A stretch of 64,000 bases of DNA from JAEUKQ01 sp964414755 (GTDB lineage: Bacteria; Pseudomonadota; Alphaproteobacteria; JAEUKQ01), in the NCBI GenBank assembly GCA_964414755.1, contig CAYPXH010000003.1, positions 14,281 through 78,280 of the forward strand, in the 5' to 3' direction. Positions 17,279 through 25,821 of the stretch are shown here, piece by piece (the stretch's first letter is position 1; every line of letters begins with the position of its first letter). The notes beneath the pieces are model-generated. The model ran no database searches and had not been told where the DNA came from. It saw only the letters and a program-made list of their open reading frames with translations. A program made the position numbers and the translations under genes.

Positions 17279-17749
17279 ATGTCGCGTCGTCATGCTGCCG
17301 AAAAGCGCGAAATTATACCGGATGCAAAATATGGTGATCCGGTTCTTGCGAAGTTTATGAACGTTTTGATGTACCAAGGCAAGAAGTCTGTTGCCGAGCG
17401 AATCGTCTATCATGCGCTTGATCAGGTTCAAGAAAAATCTGGCAAAGACCCGATGGAGGTTTTTAAGCTGGCGTTAGAAAATGTTGCGCCGCAGGTTGAA
17501 GTTCGTTCGCGCCGTGTTGGTGGTGCTACTTATCAGGTGCCGGTTGAAGTTCGCGCCCAACGCGCGCAGGCTTTGGCTATTCGTTGGATTATTACAGCCG
17601 CGCGAGCACGTTCTGAAACCGAAATGACCAAGAGGTTATGTGGCGAGTTGCTCGATGCTTCGGCAAATAAAGGGACGGCCGTTAAAAAACGTGAAGATAC
17701 TCATAAGATGGCTGATGCCAATAAGGCATTCTCACACTACCGTTGGTAA
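17279..17749 (+). CDS. rpsG: 30S ribosomal protein S7
   Basis: Primary 16S rRNA binder that nucleates assembly of the 30S head. MSRRHAAEKREIIPDAKYGDPV opens the protein. RRVGGATYQVPVEVR is the family signature, and the C-terminus ends in HKMADANKAFSHYRW. The 156-residue length is standard. It starts 26 bp after rpsL, with AAAGGAG before the ATG. Confidence 0.97.
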   Translation: MSRRHAAEKREIIPDAKYGDPVLAKFMNVLMYQGKKSVAERIVYHALDQVQEKSGKDPMEVFKLALENVAPQVEVRSRRVGGATYQVPVEVRAQRAQALAIRWIITAARARSETEMTKRLCGELLDASANKGTAVKKREDTHKMADANKAFSHYRW

Positions 17750-17785
17750 TTGCGATAGAAACTTTATACAGGAACTAGGTTTACC

Positions 17786-19861
17786 ATGTCACGCGCAACT
17801 CCGATCGAACGATACCGCAATATTGGTATTATGGCGCATATTGATGCCGGAAAAACAACAACGTCAGAACGTATTTTATTTTATACGGGCAAGGCGTATA
17901 AATTAGGCGAGGTTCATGAGGGTACTGCAACCATGGACTGGATGGAGCAAGAGCGCGAGCGCGGTATTACGATTACTTCTGCTGCAACGACCTGCTTTTG
18001 GCGCGACCATCGAATCAATTTAATTGATACACCTGGCCACGTTGACTTTACCATCGAGGTTGAGCGTTCGTTGCGTGTCTTGGATGGTGCGGTTGCGGTT
18101 TTTGATAGTGTTTCAGGCGTTGAGCCACAGTCCGAGACTGTGTGGCGCCAGGCAAACAAATACCGTGTTCCTAGGATTTGTTTTGTTAATAAAATGGATC
18201 GCATTGGTGCTGATTACAAGCGGTGTATTGAGATGATCAGGGAAAGGCTAGGGGCTAAACCTTTGGTCATTCATTTGCCGATAGGGTCCGAAAGTGCGTT
18301 TGTTGGTATTATTGATCTGGTTCAAATGAAAAGCATTATCTGGAAAGATGAAAGTTTGGGCGCCGAGTTTGTTATAGGCGATGTTCCGGCTAATTTGCTT
18401 AAGGAGGCAAATCAATACCGTGCAAAATTAGTAGAAATGGCGGTTGAAGTTGATGATACCGCCATGGAAGCGTATTTGGAGGGAAATGAGCCTGACGAAG
18501 CAACCCTGCGTCGTCTGATTCGTAAGGGTACGGTTGAGGCTGCCTTTTTCCCCGTGATATGTGGGAGTGCTTTTAAAAACAAGGGTGTTCAAACATTGTT
18601 GGATACGGTTGTTGATTATTTGCCATCACCGCAAGATGTTGGCGCGGTTAAGGGGATGAGCCTAGATGGTAAGAAGGAAATGGAGCGCCGGTGTAATGAC
18701 AGCGAGCCATTCTCAGGTCTTGCTTTCAAAATTATGAGTGATCCTTTTGTTGGTACTCTAACCTTCGTTCGTATTTACTCAGGCGTATTAGCTTCCGGCA
18801 CAACAGTTTTGAATACTGTTAAAGATAATAAAGAGCGCGTCGGTCGTATGTTATTAATGCATGCTAACCAGCGTGAAGAAATTAAAGAGGGGCGCGCAGG
18901 TGATATTGTTGCCCTTGTTGGTCTTAAGGGAACAACAACCGGTGACACATTGTGTGATATGTCTAACCCAATACTTCTGGAACGTATGGAGTTCCCAGAG
19001 CCGGTTATTGAAGTTGCTGTTGAGCCTAAAAGCAAAGCCGATCAAGAAAAAATGGGTATGGCCTTAAATCGGTTGGCTCAAGAAGATCCGTCTTTCCGTG
19101 TTAGTGTTGATCCCGAAAGTGGCCAAACTGTTATTAAAGGGATGGGCGAACTGCATTTGGAAATTATTGTCGACCGTATGAAGCGTGAATATAAGGTCGA
19201 GGCCAATGTTGGCGCCCCACAGGTTGCCTACCGTGAGACAATTACCCGTTCAATTGAATATGATTACACGCACAAGAAGCAAAGTGGTGGTGCCGGTCAG
19301 TATGCAAAGGTTAAGATCCGCTTTGAGCCAATGCCCCCAGGCAGCGGATTTAAGTTTGAAAGTGCGATTATTGGTGGTGCTGTTCCCAAGGAATATGTTC
19401 CGGGTGTTGAGAAGGGCTTAACTGCTGTTAAAGAATCTGGCGTTATCGCTGGGTTTCCGGTAATTGATTTTAAGGCAACGTTGATTGACGGTGGATATCA
19501 CACGGTCGACTCGAACGCATTAACTTTTGATATTGCCAGCCGCGCTTGTTTCCGTGAAGCAATGCCTAAAGCAGCACCGCGTCTTCTTGAACCAATTATG
19601 CGTGTTGAAGTTGTTACCCCAGAAGATTATATGGGTGATATTATTGGTGATTTAAGCAGCCGCCGTGGCCAGGTTAATGGTATGTCGGCGCGCGGAAATG
19701 ATCGCGTTATTGCTGCTATGGTACCTTTGGCCAACATGTTTGGGTATGTTAATACATTGCGCTCGATGAGTCAGGGGCGCGCGCAATATACCATGCACTT
19801 TGACCATTATGAGCAAGTGCCGCAATCTGTTGCAGATGAAGTTAAGGCTAAATACGCTTAA
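17786..19861 (+). CDS. fusA: Translation elongation factor G
   Basis: The GTPase that drives ribosomal translocation. G1 is AHIDAGKTTTSERI near residue 17, G2 lies in RERGITITSAAT, G3 is DTPGHVDFT, and G4 is NKMDR. Domains II-V follow, including GMGELHLEIIVDRM and the C-terminal GDLSSRRGQVNGM. The 691-residue length is standard. It begins 36 bp after rpsG. In most relatives tuf follows fusA; here rpsJ follows after only 31 bp, so tuf must be elsewhere. Confidence 0.97.
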   Translation: MSRATPIERYRNIGIMAHIDAGKTTTSERILFYTGKAYKLGEVHEGTATMDWMEQERERGITITSAATTCFWRDHRINLIDTPGHVDFTIEVERSLRVLDGAVAVFDSVSGVEPQSETVWRQANKYRVPRICFVNKMDRIGADYKRCIEMIRERLGAKPLVIHLPIGSESAFVGIIDLVQMKSIIWKDESLGAEFVIGDVPANLLKEANQYRAKLVEMAVEVDDTAMEAYLEGNEPDEATLRRLIRKGTVEAAFFPVICGSAFKNKGVQTLLDTVVDYLPSPQDVGAVKGMSLDGKKEMERRCNDSEPFSGLAFKIMSDPFVGTLTFVRIYSGVLASGTTVLNTVKDNKERVGRMLLMHANQREEIKEGRAGDIVALVGLKGTTTGDTLCDMSNPILLERMEFPEPVIEVAVEPKSKADQEKMGMALNRLAQEDPSFRVSVDPESGQTVIKGMGELHLEIIVDRMKREYKVEANVGAPQVAYRETITRSIEYDYTHKKQSGGAGQYAKVKIRFEPMPPGSGFKFESAIIGGAVPKEYVPGVEKGLTAVKESGVIAGFPVIDFKATLIDGGYHTVDSNALTFDIASRACFREAMPKAAPRLLEPIMRVEVVTPEDYMGDIIGDLSSRRGQVNGMSARGNDRVIAAMVPLANMFGYVNTLRSMSQGRAQYTMHFDHYEQVPQSVADEVKAKYA

Positions 19862-19892
19862 GATTTAATGACAATAAAGTGGATTTCATAAA

Positions 19893-20207
19893 ATGGAAAA
19901 TCAAAATATACGAATTCGGTTAAAGGCTTTTGATCATCGTCTGCTTGATCAGTCAACCAATGAGATAGTAAATACGGCAAAAAGAACAGGCGCAAAAGTT
20001 CGTGGCCCAATCCCCTTGCCAAATCATATTGAAAGATATACAGTGCTGCGCTCACCTCATGGTGACAAGAAAAGTCGTGAACAGTTTGAAATGCGCACAC
20101 ACAAAAGGTTAATGGAGATTGTTGAGCCAACACCGCAGACCGTTGATGCTTTAATGAAGCTCGATCTTGCTGCAGGTGTTGATGTAGAAATTAAGCTTAG
20201 AAGCTAA
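19893..20207 (+). CDS. rpsJ: 30S ribosomal protein S10 (NusE)
   Basis: Small-subunit head protein that also pairs with NusB in antitermination. IRIRLKAFDHRLLDQSTNEIV at the N-terminus and RGPIPLPNHIERYTVLRSPHGDKKSREQFEMRTHKRL in the middle (shown in part as GPIPLP and SREQFEMRTHKR) are characteristic. The 104-residue length is normal. It directly follows fusA, joining the str and S10 clusters. Confidence 0.97.
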   Translation: MENQNIRIRLKAFDHRLLDQSTNEIVNTAKRTGAKVRGPIPLPNHIERYTVLRSPHGDKKSREQFEMRTHKRLMEIVEPTPQTVDALMKLDLAAGVDVEIKLRS

Positions 20208-20271
20208 CGCTGTTAGTGATATTTCGTAGGTAATTTGGGTAAGATTAACAGATTTGAGATTGGTGATTAAT

Positions 20272-20952
20272 ATGCGTACGGGTTTAATAGCACAAAAAGT
20301 TGGGATGACCCAATATTTTCAACAAGATGGCACGCCACTACCTGTGACTGTGCTTAAGATTGATTCGTGTCAGGTTGTGGCTGTCAAGACCCAGGATAAA
20401 GACGGCTACGTGGCATTACAGTTGGGGGTCGGTAAAGCAAAAGTAAAGAATGTTACCAAGCAATTGCGTGGTCATTTTGCTAAGGCTAAAGTTGAACCGA
20501 AACGCAAAGTGGCAGAATTTAGGGTTTCACCCGATGCCGTGATAACACCTGGGACTGAAATTACAGCCGATCATTTTGTGGTTGGTCAATTTGTTGATGT
20601 TTCGGGTATCACAATTGGTCGTGGTTTTGCTGGCGCCATGAAGCGTCATGGTTTTGGTGGGTTGCGTGCAACCCACGGTGTTTCCATATCACATCGTAGC
20701 CATGGTTCAACCGGTAATCGTCAAGATCCAGGTCGTGTTTTCCCGGGTAAAAGAATGGCTGGTCATATGGGTCAAACCCGTATTACGGTTCAGAATCTGC
20801 AAGTTGTTATGACAGATAAAGAAAAAGGTTTGGTTTTAGTAAAGGGTGCAGTGCCTGGGTGTGAAGGGGGATATTTGATTGTCCGTGATGCAATTAAAAA
20901 AACGCATAAGGACCTTCCGTTTCCAACCTCTACCGCTCAAGCAGCATCATAA
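20272..20952 (+). CDS. rplC: 50S ribosomal protein L3
   Basis: Binds 23S rRNA near the peptidyl-transferase centre and starts 50S assembly. The conserved N-terminus is MRTGLIAQKVGMTQYF, which sets the start at 20272; an ATG 18 bp upstream would add six residues unlike the family. GRGFAGAMKRHGFGG, SHGSTG and PGKRMAGHMG form the long extension loop. The product has 226 residues. It lies 64 bp after rpsJ. Confidence 0.96.
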   Translation: MRTGLIAQKVGMTQYFQQDGTPLPVTVLKIDSCQVVAVKTQDKDGYVALQLGVGKAKVKNVTKQLRGHFAKAKVEPKRKVAEFRVSPDAVITPGTEITADHFVVGQFVDVSGITIGRGFAGAMKRHGFGGLRATHGVSISHRSHGSTGNRQDPGRVFPGKRMAGHMGQTRITVQNLQVVMTDKEKGLVLVKGAVPGCEGGYLIVRDAIKKTHKDLPFPTSTAQAAS

Positions 20953-20967
20953 ACAGTAGGTATAATC

Positions 20968-21588
20968 ATGAAGGTTCAACTTTATTCATTAGATAATCAG
21001 TCTGTCGGTAATATTGATTTGGCCGACGATGTTTTTGGCTTACCCAATCGTAAAGATATTTTAGCACGTGCTGTTAATTGGCAGCTGGCTAAGCGTCGTG
21101 CTGGAACTCATAAAACCAAGGAAATTGGTGATATTAGCGGTACAACCAAAAAGCCATGGGCACAAAAAGGTACCGGTCAGGCCCGTCAAGGTAGTTTGCG
21201 CTCACCACAATTTCGTAAAGGTGCGGTTATTTTTGGTCCTGTTGTGCGCAGCCACGAACATCAATTAAATAAAAAGGTTCGTAAATTGGCACTTAAGACC
21301 GCCTTGTCTGTAAAGCAGGCTGAAGGCAAGTTGTTAATCTTGGATAATGCAGACTTGGCCTCTTCCAAAACCAAAGATTTAGCTGCAAAAGTTGAAAAAT
21401 TTGGCTGGAAATCAGTTTTGTTGATTGATGGTAATCAGGTAAATGAAAACTTAGAGCGCGCTTCTTCAAGTTTGGTGCATTTTGATGTACTACCGCAACA
21501 GGGTGCTAATGTTTATGATATTTTACGCCACGATACTTTGGTCTTAACCCAGTCTGCCGTGCGTAGCTTAGAAGAGAGACTGTCATGA
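20968..21588 (+). CDS. rplD: 50S ribosomal protein L4
   Basis: Large-subunit protein lining the exit tunnel; in enterobacteria it also represses the S10 operon, which cannot be judged here. Family blocks are RRAGTHKTKEIGDISGT, the tunnel loop KPWAQKGTGQARQGSLRSPQFRKG (in part), and NVYDILRHDTLVLTQSA at the end. The 206-residue length is normal. It overlaps rplW by 4 bp (ATGA). Confidence 0.96.
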   Translation: MKVQLYSLDNQSVGNIDLADDVFGLPNRKDILARAVNWQLAKRRAGTHKTKEIGDISGTTKKPWAQKGTGQARQGSLRSPQFRKGAVIFGPVVRSHEHQLNKKVRKLALKTALSVKQAEGKLLILDNADLASSKTKDLAAKVEKFGWKSVLLIDGNQVNENLERASSSLVHFDVLPQQGANVYDILRHDTLVLTQSAVRSLEERLS

Positions 21589-21923
21589 GTAAGAAAAAAC
21601 AAGGTGCAGTTGCTGCGCCAGATAATAGCAAATTAGTTGCTTTGTACGATATTATACGCTCTCCAATTATTACCGAGAAGGCAACATTTATTTCCCAGTT
21701 CCGTCAATTTACGTTTCATGTGCCGATTGACTCAACAAAAAAGCTGGTGCGTGAAGCAGTTGAAGCGGTTTTTAAAGTGAAGGTGCTGGCTGTTAATACG
21801 TTGCGTCAAAAGGGAAAAACAAAAATTTTTCGTGGCCGTCGTGGGATGCGTTCAGATTATAAAAAGGCTATTGTTACCTTGGCTGAAGGCCAAACCATTG
21901 ATGTAAATACAGGAGTCTCGTAA
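21585..21923 (+). CDS. rplW: 50S ribosomal protein L23
   Basis: Exit-tunnel protein that docks trigger factor and SRP. LYDIIRSPIITEKAT and FKVKVLAVNTLRQKGK are characteristic. The N-terminal ~16 residues (KKKQGAVAAPDNSK) form an extra polar tail relative to the ~98-residue core. It overlaps rplD by 4 bp and ends 1 bp before rplB. Confidence 0.95.
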   Translation: MSKKKQGAVAAPDNSKLVALYDIIRSPIITEKATFISQFRQFTFHVPIDSTKKLVREAVEAVFKVKVLAVNTLRQKGKTKIFRGRRGMRSDYKKAIVTLAEGQTIDVNTGVS

Positions 21924-21924
21924 A

Positions 21925-22746
21925 ATGGCCTTGAAGACATTTAAACCAGTAACACCGTCAACGCGTGGACTAATACTTGTTAATCGTGCCGAGCTTTACA
22001 AAGGTAGGCCAGAGAAATCATTGACCGTGGGTCTACGCAAAACAGGTGGCCGTAACAATAATGGTCGGATTACTGCGTGGCGTATTGGTGGTGGACATAA
22101 GCAATTGTATCGTTTTGTTGATTTTAAACGTCGTAAATTTGATATGCCTGCAGTTGTTGAACGGTTGGAATATGATCCAAATCGTACGGCTTTTATTGCG
22201 CTGATTAGGTATGAGGATGGCGAATTAAGCTATATTTTAGCCCCTCAACGCCTTAAAGCTGGTGATCAGGTTGTTTCCGGCGAGAGAGTTGACGTAAAAC
22301 CTGGTAATGCCATGCCATTAAAAAGCATTCCTGTTGGTACGATAGTTCATAACGTTGAACTCAAACCAGGTCGTGGCGGTCAGTTTGCTCGTGCTGCAGG
22401 TGCATATGTCCAAATTGTTGGTCGTGACGGTACCTATGTTCAGTTGCGCATGAATTCTGGTGAGTTACGTGTGGTTCGTGCAGAATGTATGGCCACAGTT
22501 GGTGCAGCTTCTAATCCAGATCAGCAAAATATTAAGATTGGTAAGGCCGGTCGTCATCGTTGGATGGGCGTGCGCATGACTGTTCGTGGTAACGCAATGA
22601 ACCCTGTTGACCATCCACATGGTGGGCGTGGCAACAAAGGAACGCATCCCAAAACCCCGTGGGGTAAGGGAACAAAAGGAAATAAAACGCGTCATAATAA
22701 GAAGACAGACGGGTATATTATTCGTCGTCGTCATGCTGTGAATTAG
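21925..22746 (+). CDS. rplB: 50S ribosomal protein L2
   Basis: A core 23S rRNA-binding protein needed for subunit joining and peptidyl transfer. Clear blocks are MALKTFKPVTPSTRG, the C-terminal RWMGVRMTVRGNAMNPVDHPHGG (in part PVDHPHGGRGNKGTHP) with the conserved histidine, and the basic tail RHNKKTDGYIIRRRH. The 273-residue length is standard. An AGGAG lies upstream, within the end of rplW. Confidence 0.97.
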   Translation: MALKTFKPVTPSTRGLILVNRAELYKGRPEKSLTVGLRKTGGRNNNGRITAWRIGGGHKQLYRFVDFKRRKFDMPAVVERLEYDPNRTAFIALIRYEDGELSYILAPQRLKAGDQVVSGERVDVKPGNAMPLKSIPVGTIVHNVELKPGRGGQFARAAGAYVQIVGRDGTYVQLRMNSGELRVVRAECMATVGAASNPDQQNIKIGKAGRHRWMGVRMTVRGNAMNPVDHPHGGRGNKGTHPKTPWGKGTKGNKTRHNKKTDGYIIRRRHAVN

Positions 22747-22764
22747 GTAAGGAGATAATTAATA

Positions 22765-23049
22765 ATGCCTCGTTCAATTTGGAAAGGCCCATTTGTTGAT
22801 GGATATCTGCTGAAGAAAGCTGAAACAGCTAGATCTTCTGGCCGTAATGATGTCATAAAAATCTGGTCGCGTCGTTCGACGATTTTGCCGCAATTTGTGG
22901 GGTTAACTTTTGGGGTTTATAATGGGCATAAGTTTTTGCCTGTATTTGTTACTGAGAATATGATAGGTCATAAATTTGGCGAATTCTCCCCAACACGTAC
23001 GTTCAACGGTCACTCTGGTGATCGCAAAGCAAAAAGGACAGAAAAATGA
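22765..23049 (+). CDS. rpsS: 30S ribosomal protein S19
   Basis: Head protein near the A-site finger, paired with S13. MPRSIWKGPFVDGYLLKK, WSRRSTILPQFVGLTFGVYNG and GHKFGEFSPTRTFNGH are family signatures. The 94-residue length is normal. GGAG lies 9 bp before the ATG. It overlaps rplV by 4 bp (ATGA). Confidence 0.96.
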   Translation: MPRSIWKGPFVDGYLLKKAETARSSGRNDVIKIWSRRSTILPQFVGLTFGVYNGHKFLPVFVTENMIGHKFGEFSPTRTFNGHSGDRKAKRTEK

Positions 23050-23420
23050 GCAAGAATAAGACCGTTCGTAGCTTTGCAGATAACGAAGCTGTGGCAAAAG
23101 TTTATAATCTTAAGGGTAGCCCGCGTCGCTTGAATTTAGTTGCGCAAATGATCCGTGGATTGCCCGTTCAACCTGCTTTGTCACATCTGCGCCTATCAAA
23201 AAGACGTGCTGCCCACGATGTTAGGAAAGCGTTGCAATCGGCGATCGCAAACGCTGAAAATAACCATCAGTTAGATGTAGACCGGTTATATGTTGCTGAG
23301 GCAACGGTTGGTCGCGCTTTTGTGATGAAAAGATTCCATGCACGTGCCCGTGGGCGTGGTGCGCGCGTTGAAAAATTTTGGAGCCACCTAAGATTGGTTG
23401 TTCGTGAACAGAATCAGTAG
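23046..23420 (+). CDS. rplV: 50S ribosomal protein L22
   Basis: Large-subunit tunnel protein. The core has GSPRRLNLVAQMIRGLPV, RAAHDVRKALQSAIANAENN and the tunnel hairpin VMKRFHARARGRGARVEKFWSHLRLVV (in part RFHARARGRG). The 124-residue length includes a short polar N-terminal tail. It overlaps rpsS by 4 bp; the next gene follows after 14 bp. Confidence 0.96.
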   Translation: MSKNKTVRSFADNEAVAKVYNLKGSPRRLNLVAQMIRGLPVQPALSHLRLSKRRAAHDVRKALQSAIANAENNHQLDVDRLYVAEATVGRAFVMKRFHARARGRGARVEKFWSHLRLVVREQNQ

Positions 23421-23434
23421 AAGGAGAATGCTTA

Positions 23435-24121
23435 ATGGGTCAGAAGGTAAACCCTACCAGCCTACGTTTAGGAATTAACAGGACATGGGATTCGCGTTGG
23501 TTTGCGAAAGCTGGTAAATATGCTGAATTGCTACATCAAGATTTTGAATTGCGCCGTTATCTTACAAAGCGGCTTGAGCAAGCTGGTGTAAGTCGTATTG
23601 TTATTGAACGGCCGACAAAGAAAGCAAAAGTGACAATTCATACGGCTCGCCCTGGTGTTGTTATTGGTAAAAAAGGGACAGATATTGAGAAATTGCGCAG
23701 TGACCTCAGCAAATTGGCTAAAAGTGATGTAAGCTTGAATATTGTTGAAATTCGCAAGCCCGAGATTGATGCGAAGTTGATTGCAGAAGGTATTGCGCAA
23801 CAGCTTGAACGGCGTATTGCTTTCCGCCGTGCTATGAAGCGTGCTGTTCAATCAGCCTTAAGGCTTGGGGCTTTAGGTATTAGAATTAACTGTGGCGGTC
23901 GTTTGGGTGGTGCTGAAATCGCTCGCGTTGAGTGGTATCGTGAAGGTCGCGTGCCATTACATACGCTGCGTGCCGATATTGATCATGGTCAAGCGACGGC
24001 ACATACAACTTATGGCACTTGCGGTATTAAAGTTTGGGTATACAAAGGTGATATTATGGCACACGATCCAATGGCCCAGGATAAAAAGATGCAAGATTCA
24101 TCCTCCGCCAAAGCATCGTAA
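23435..24121 (+). CDS. rpsC: 30S ribosomal protein S3
   Basis: Forms part of the mRNA entry channel and its helicase activity. MGQKVNPTSLRLGINRTWDSRW opens the protein (in part GQKVNPTSLRLG). The KH domain carries VVIGKKGTDIEKLR, and the C-terminal domain has GVRIN-like LGIRINCGGRLGGAEIAR and GTCGIKVWVYKG. A polar tail (DKKMQDSSSAKAS) ends the 228 residues. AAGGAGAA precedes the ATG. Confidence 0.97.
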   Translation: MGQKVNPTSLRLGINRTWDSRWFAKAGKYAELLHQDFELRRYLTKRLEQAGVSRIVIERPTKKAKVTIHTARPGVVIGKKGTDIEKLRSDLSKLAKSDVSLNIVEIRKPEIDAKLIAEGIAQQLERRIAFRRAMKRAVQSALRLGALGIRINCGGRLGGAEIARVEWYREGRVPLHTLRADIDHGQATAHTTYGTCGIKVWVYKGDIMAHDPMAQDKKMQDSSSAKAS

Positions 24122-24146
24122 GTCGGAAGATATAAGGTAGGTTAAT

Positions 24147-24566
24147 ATGTTAGCACCAAAGAAAACAAAGTTTCGTCGGGCACACAAAGGAAGAATTCAT
24201 GGATTGTCTCGTTCGGCAACATCCTTGAATTTTGGTTCTTTTGGCCTTAAGGCAACAGAGCCAGGACGTGTTACCGCGCGTCAAATTGAGTCAGCACGTC
24301 GTGCAATTACGCGGCATATGAAGCGTTTGGGGCGTATTTGGATACGCATTTTTCCAGATGTACCTGTGTCTGTAAAGCCAGCTGAAGTACGTATGGGTGG
24401 TGGTAAGGGATCGCCTGAGTTTTGGGTAGCCCGTGTTAAACCAGGTCGTATTATGTTTGAGATTGATGGTGTTCCTGTTGATTTGGCAAAACGTGCTTTT
24501 GAGTTAGCTTCTGCAAAGTTGCCTGTCACAACACGGTTTATTGCCCGCTTTAGCGAGGAGAATTAG
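24147..24566 (+). CDS. rplP: 50S ribosomal protein L16
   Basis: Contacts tRNA in the A site and helps shape the peptidyl-transferase centre. MLAPKKTKFRRAHKGRIHGL at the start, the central IFPDVPVSVKPAEVRMGGGKGSPEFWVARVKPG (in part RMGGGKGSPEFWVA) and FELASAKLPVTTRFI are typical. The 139-residue length is normal. It starts 25 bp after rpsC and ends 2 bp before rpmC. Confidence 0.96.
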   Translation: MLAPKKTKFRRAHKGRIHGLSRSATSLNFGSFGLKATEPGRVTARQIESARRAITRHMKRLGRIWIRIFPDVPVSVKPAEVRMGGGKGSPEFWVARVKPGRIMFEIDGVPVDLAKRAFELASAKLPVTTRFIARFSEEN

Positions 24567-24568
24567 AA

Positions 24569-24763
24569 ATGAAAATGGAAGATTTGCGTGGAAAAACATC
24601 GGATCAGTTAAAAGGCGAGCTTCTATCTTTAAAAAAGGAAAGTTTTAATTTGCGCTTTCAACAAGCAAATGGTCAGTTGAAAAATACAAGCAGAATTAGG
24701 TTGGTGCGCCGTCAAACTGCCCGCGTTCAGATGTTACTGAAGCAAATGGCAAAAAGTAATTAG
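24569..24763 (+). CDS. rpmC: 50S ribosomal protein L29
   Basis: Small two-helix protein beside L23 at the tunnel exit. The sequence has the normal pattern: MEDLRGKTSDQLKGELLSLKKE, then NLRFQQANGQLKNTSRIRLVRR. The 64-residue length is typical. It begins right after the rplP stop; GAGGAG sits at the end of rplP. Confidence 0.95.
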   Translation: MKMEDLRGKTSDQLKGELLSLKKESFNLRFQQANGQLKNTSRIRLVRRQTARVQMLLKQMAKSN

Positions 24764-24797
24764 TGTTGATTGGGCGGTACGAATAGGGATTTTAGAA

Positions 24798-25073
24798 ATG
24801 TCGAAACGAGTTTTACAAGGAATTGTAGTGAGTGATAAAATGCAAAATACTGTGGTTGTTCAGGTTGAGCGCCGAGTTTTGCACGCGCTGTACCATAAAT
24901 ATCTGCGCAAATACAAGAAATATGCTGCCCATGATGCTGAAGGTGTGTGTCGCATGGGTGATGTTGTTGAGATTCGCGAATGTCCGCCAATTTCGAAAAC
25001 AAAAAAATGGGAAGTGATCTCTCGTAAAGCTGGTTCCGGTGCTAGTGTTTCTGGTACTGAAAAGGGGATATAA
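24798..25073 (+). CDS. rpsQ: 30S ribosomal protein S17
   Basis: 16S rRNA-binding OB-fold protein. Family blocks are MSKRVLQGIVVSDKMQNTVVV, RKYKKYAAHDAEGVCRMGDVVEI (in part) and RECPPISKTKKW. Beyond the usual ~80-residue core there is a short Gly/Ser tail (KAGSGASVSGTEKGI), giving 91 residues. It ends 1 bp before rplN. Confidence 0.95.
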   Translation: MSKRVLQGIVVSDKMQNTVVVQVERRVLHALYHKYLRKYKKYAAHDAEGVCRMGDVVEIRECPPISKTKKWEVISRKAGSGASVSGTEKGI

Positions 25074-25074
25074 C

Positions 25075-25443
25075 ATGATACAGATGCAAACGAATCTAGA
25101 AGTTGCAGATAATTCTGGTGCGAAAAAAGTCCAATGCATTAAGGTATTGGGTGGCTCCATGCGCCGTTATGCAACAGTGGGTGATATTATTGTTGTATCG
25201 GTTAAAGATGCTATTCCTAGGGGGCGTGTAAAGAAGGGTGATGTCCACAAAGCAGTTATTGTTCGTACATCTCGTAATATTAACCGTAATGATGGTACGT
25301 CAATTCGTTTTGATACGAATGCAGCGGTCCTGGTTAATAAAGATGGAGAGCCAATAGGTACTCGTATTTTTGGCCCTGTTACACGTGAATTGCGTCAGAA
25401 AAATTTTATGAAGATTATCTCGCTTGCGCCAGAAGTTTTATAA
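25075..25443 (+). CDS. rplN: 50S ribosomal protein L14
   Basis: Interface protein of the large subunit. The conserved N-terminus MIQMQTNLEVADNSGAKK sets the start at 25075, 1 bp after the rpsQ stop; an upstream TTG would add 12 residues read from inside rpsQ. GDIIVVSVKDAIPRG, the central VRTSRNINRNDGT and the C-terminal IFGPVTRELR are typical. The product has 122 residues, the family norm. Confidence 0.97.
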   Translation: MIQMQTNLEVADNSGAKKVQCIKVLGGSMRRYATVGDIIVVSVKDAIPRGRVKKGDVHKAVIVRTSRNINRNDGTSIRFDTNAAVLVNKDGEPIGTRIFGPVTRELRQKNFMKIISLAPEVL

Positions 25444-25489
25444 GTTAGCGTAGGTTTTAGGTAGAGTTTGCAAAACTATAGGGTTTAAC

Positions 25490-25810
25490 ATGTCAGTAAA
25501 GTTTAAAGTTAAAAAAGGCGATAAAGTGATCGTTATTTCTGGCCGCAGTAAGGGGCAACAAGGCGAAGTTTTAAAAGTATTTCGTGAATCTGCGCGTGTT
25601 GTTGTTCAGGGCACTAATCTCGTGAAAAAGCATACAAAGCCATCAGCTAAATCTGCTGGCGGTGTGGTTGAAAAGGAAGCTTCAATTCACATTTCAAATG
25701 TTGCTCTCATCGATCCGGTTGAAGGTAAGCCAACGAAGGTTGGGTACCAAACAGTTGATGGTCGTAAAATTCGTATAGCTCGGCGTTCCGGGCAACCAAT
25801 TGATCGCTAA
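25490..25810 (+). CDS. rplX: 50S ribosomal protein L24
   Basis: Assembly-initiator protein with a KOW domain. VKKGDKVIVISGRSKGQQGEVL is the KOW motif region, followed by GTNLVKKHTKPS, KEASIHISNVALIDP and TKVGYQTVDGRKIRIARRSG (in part). The 106-residue length is normal. It follows rplN after 46 bp and ends 11 bp before rplE. Confidence 0.96.
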   Translation: MSVKFKVKKGDKVIVISGRSKGQQGEVLKVFRESARVVVQGTNLVKKHTKPSAKSAGGVVEKEASIHISNVALIDPVEGKPTKVGYQTVDGRKIRIARRSGQPIDR

Positions 25811-25821
25811 AGGGGTTTAGA

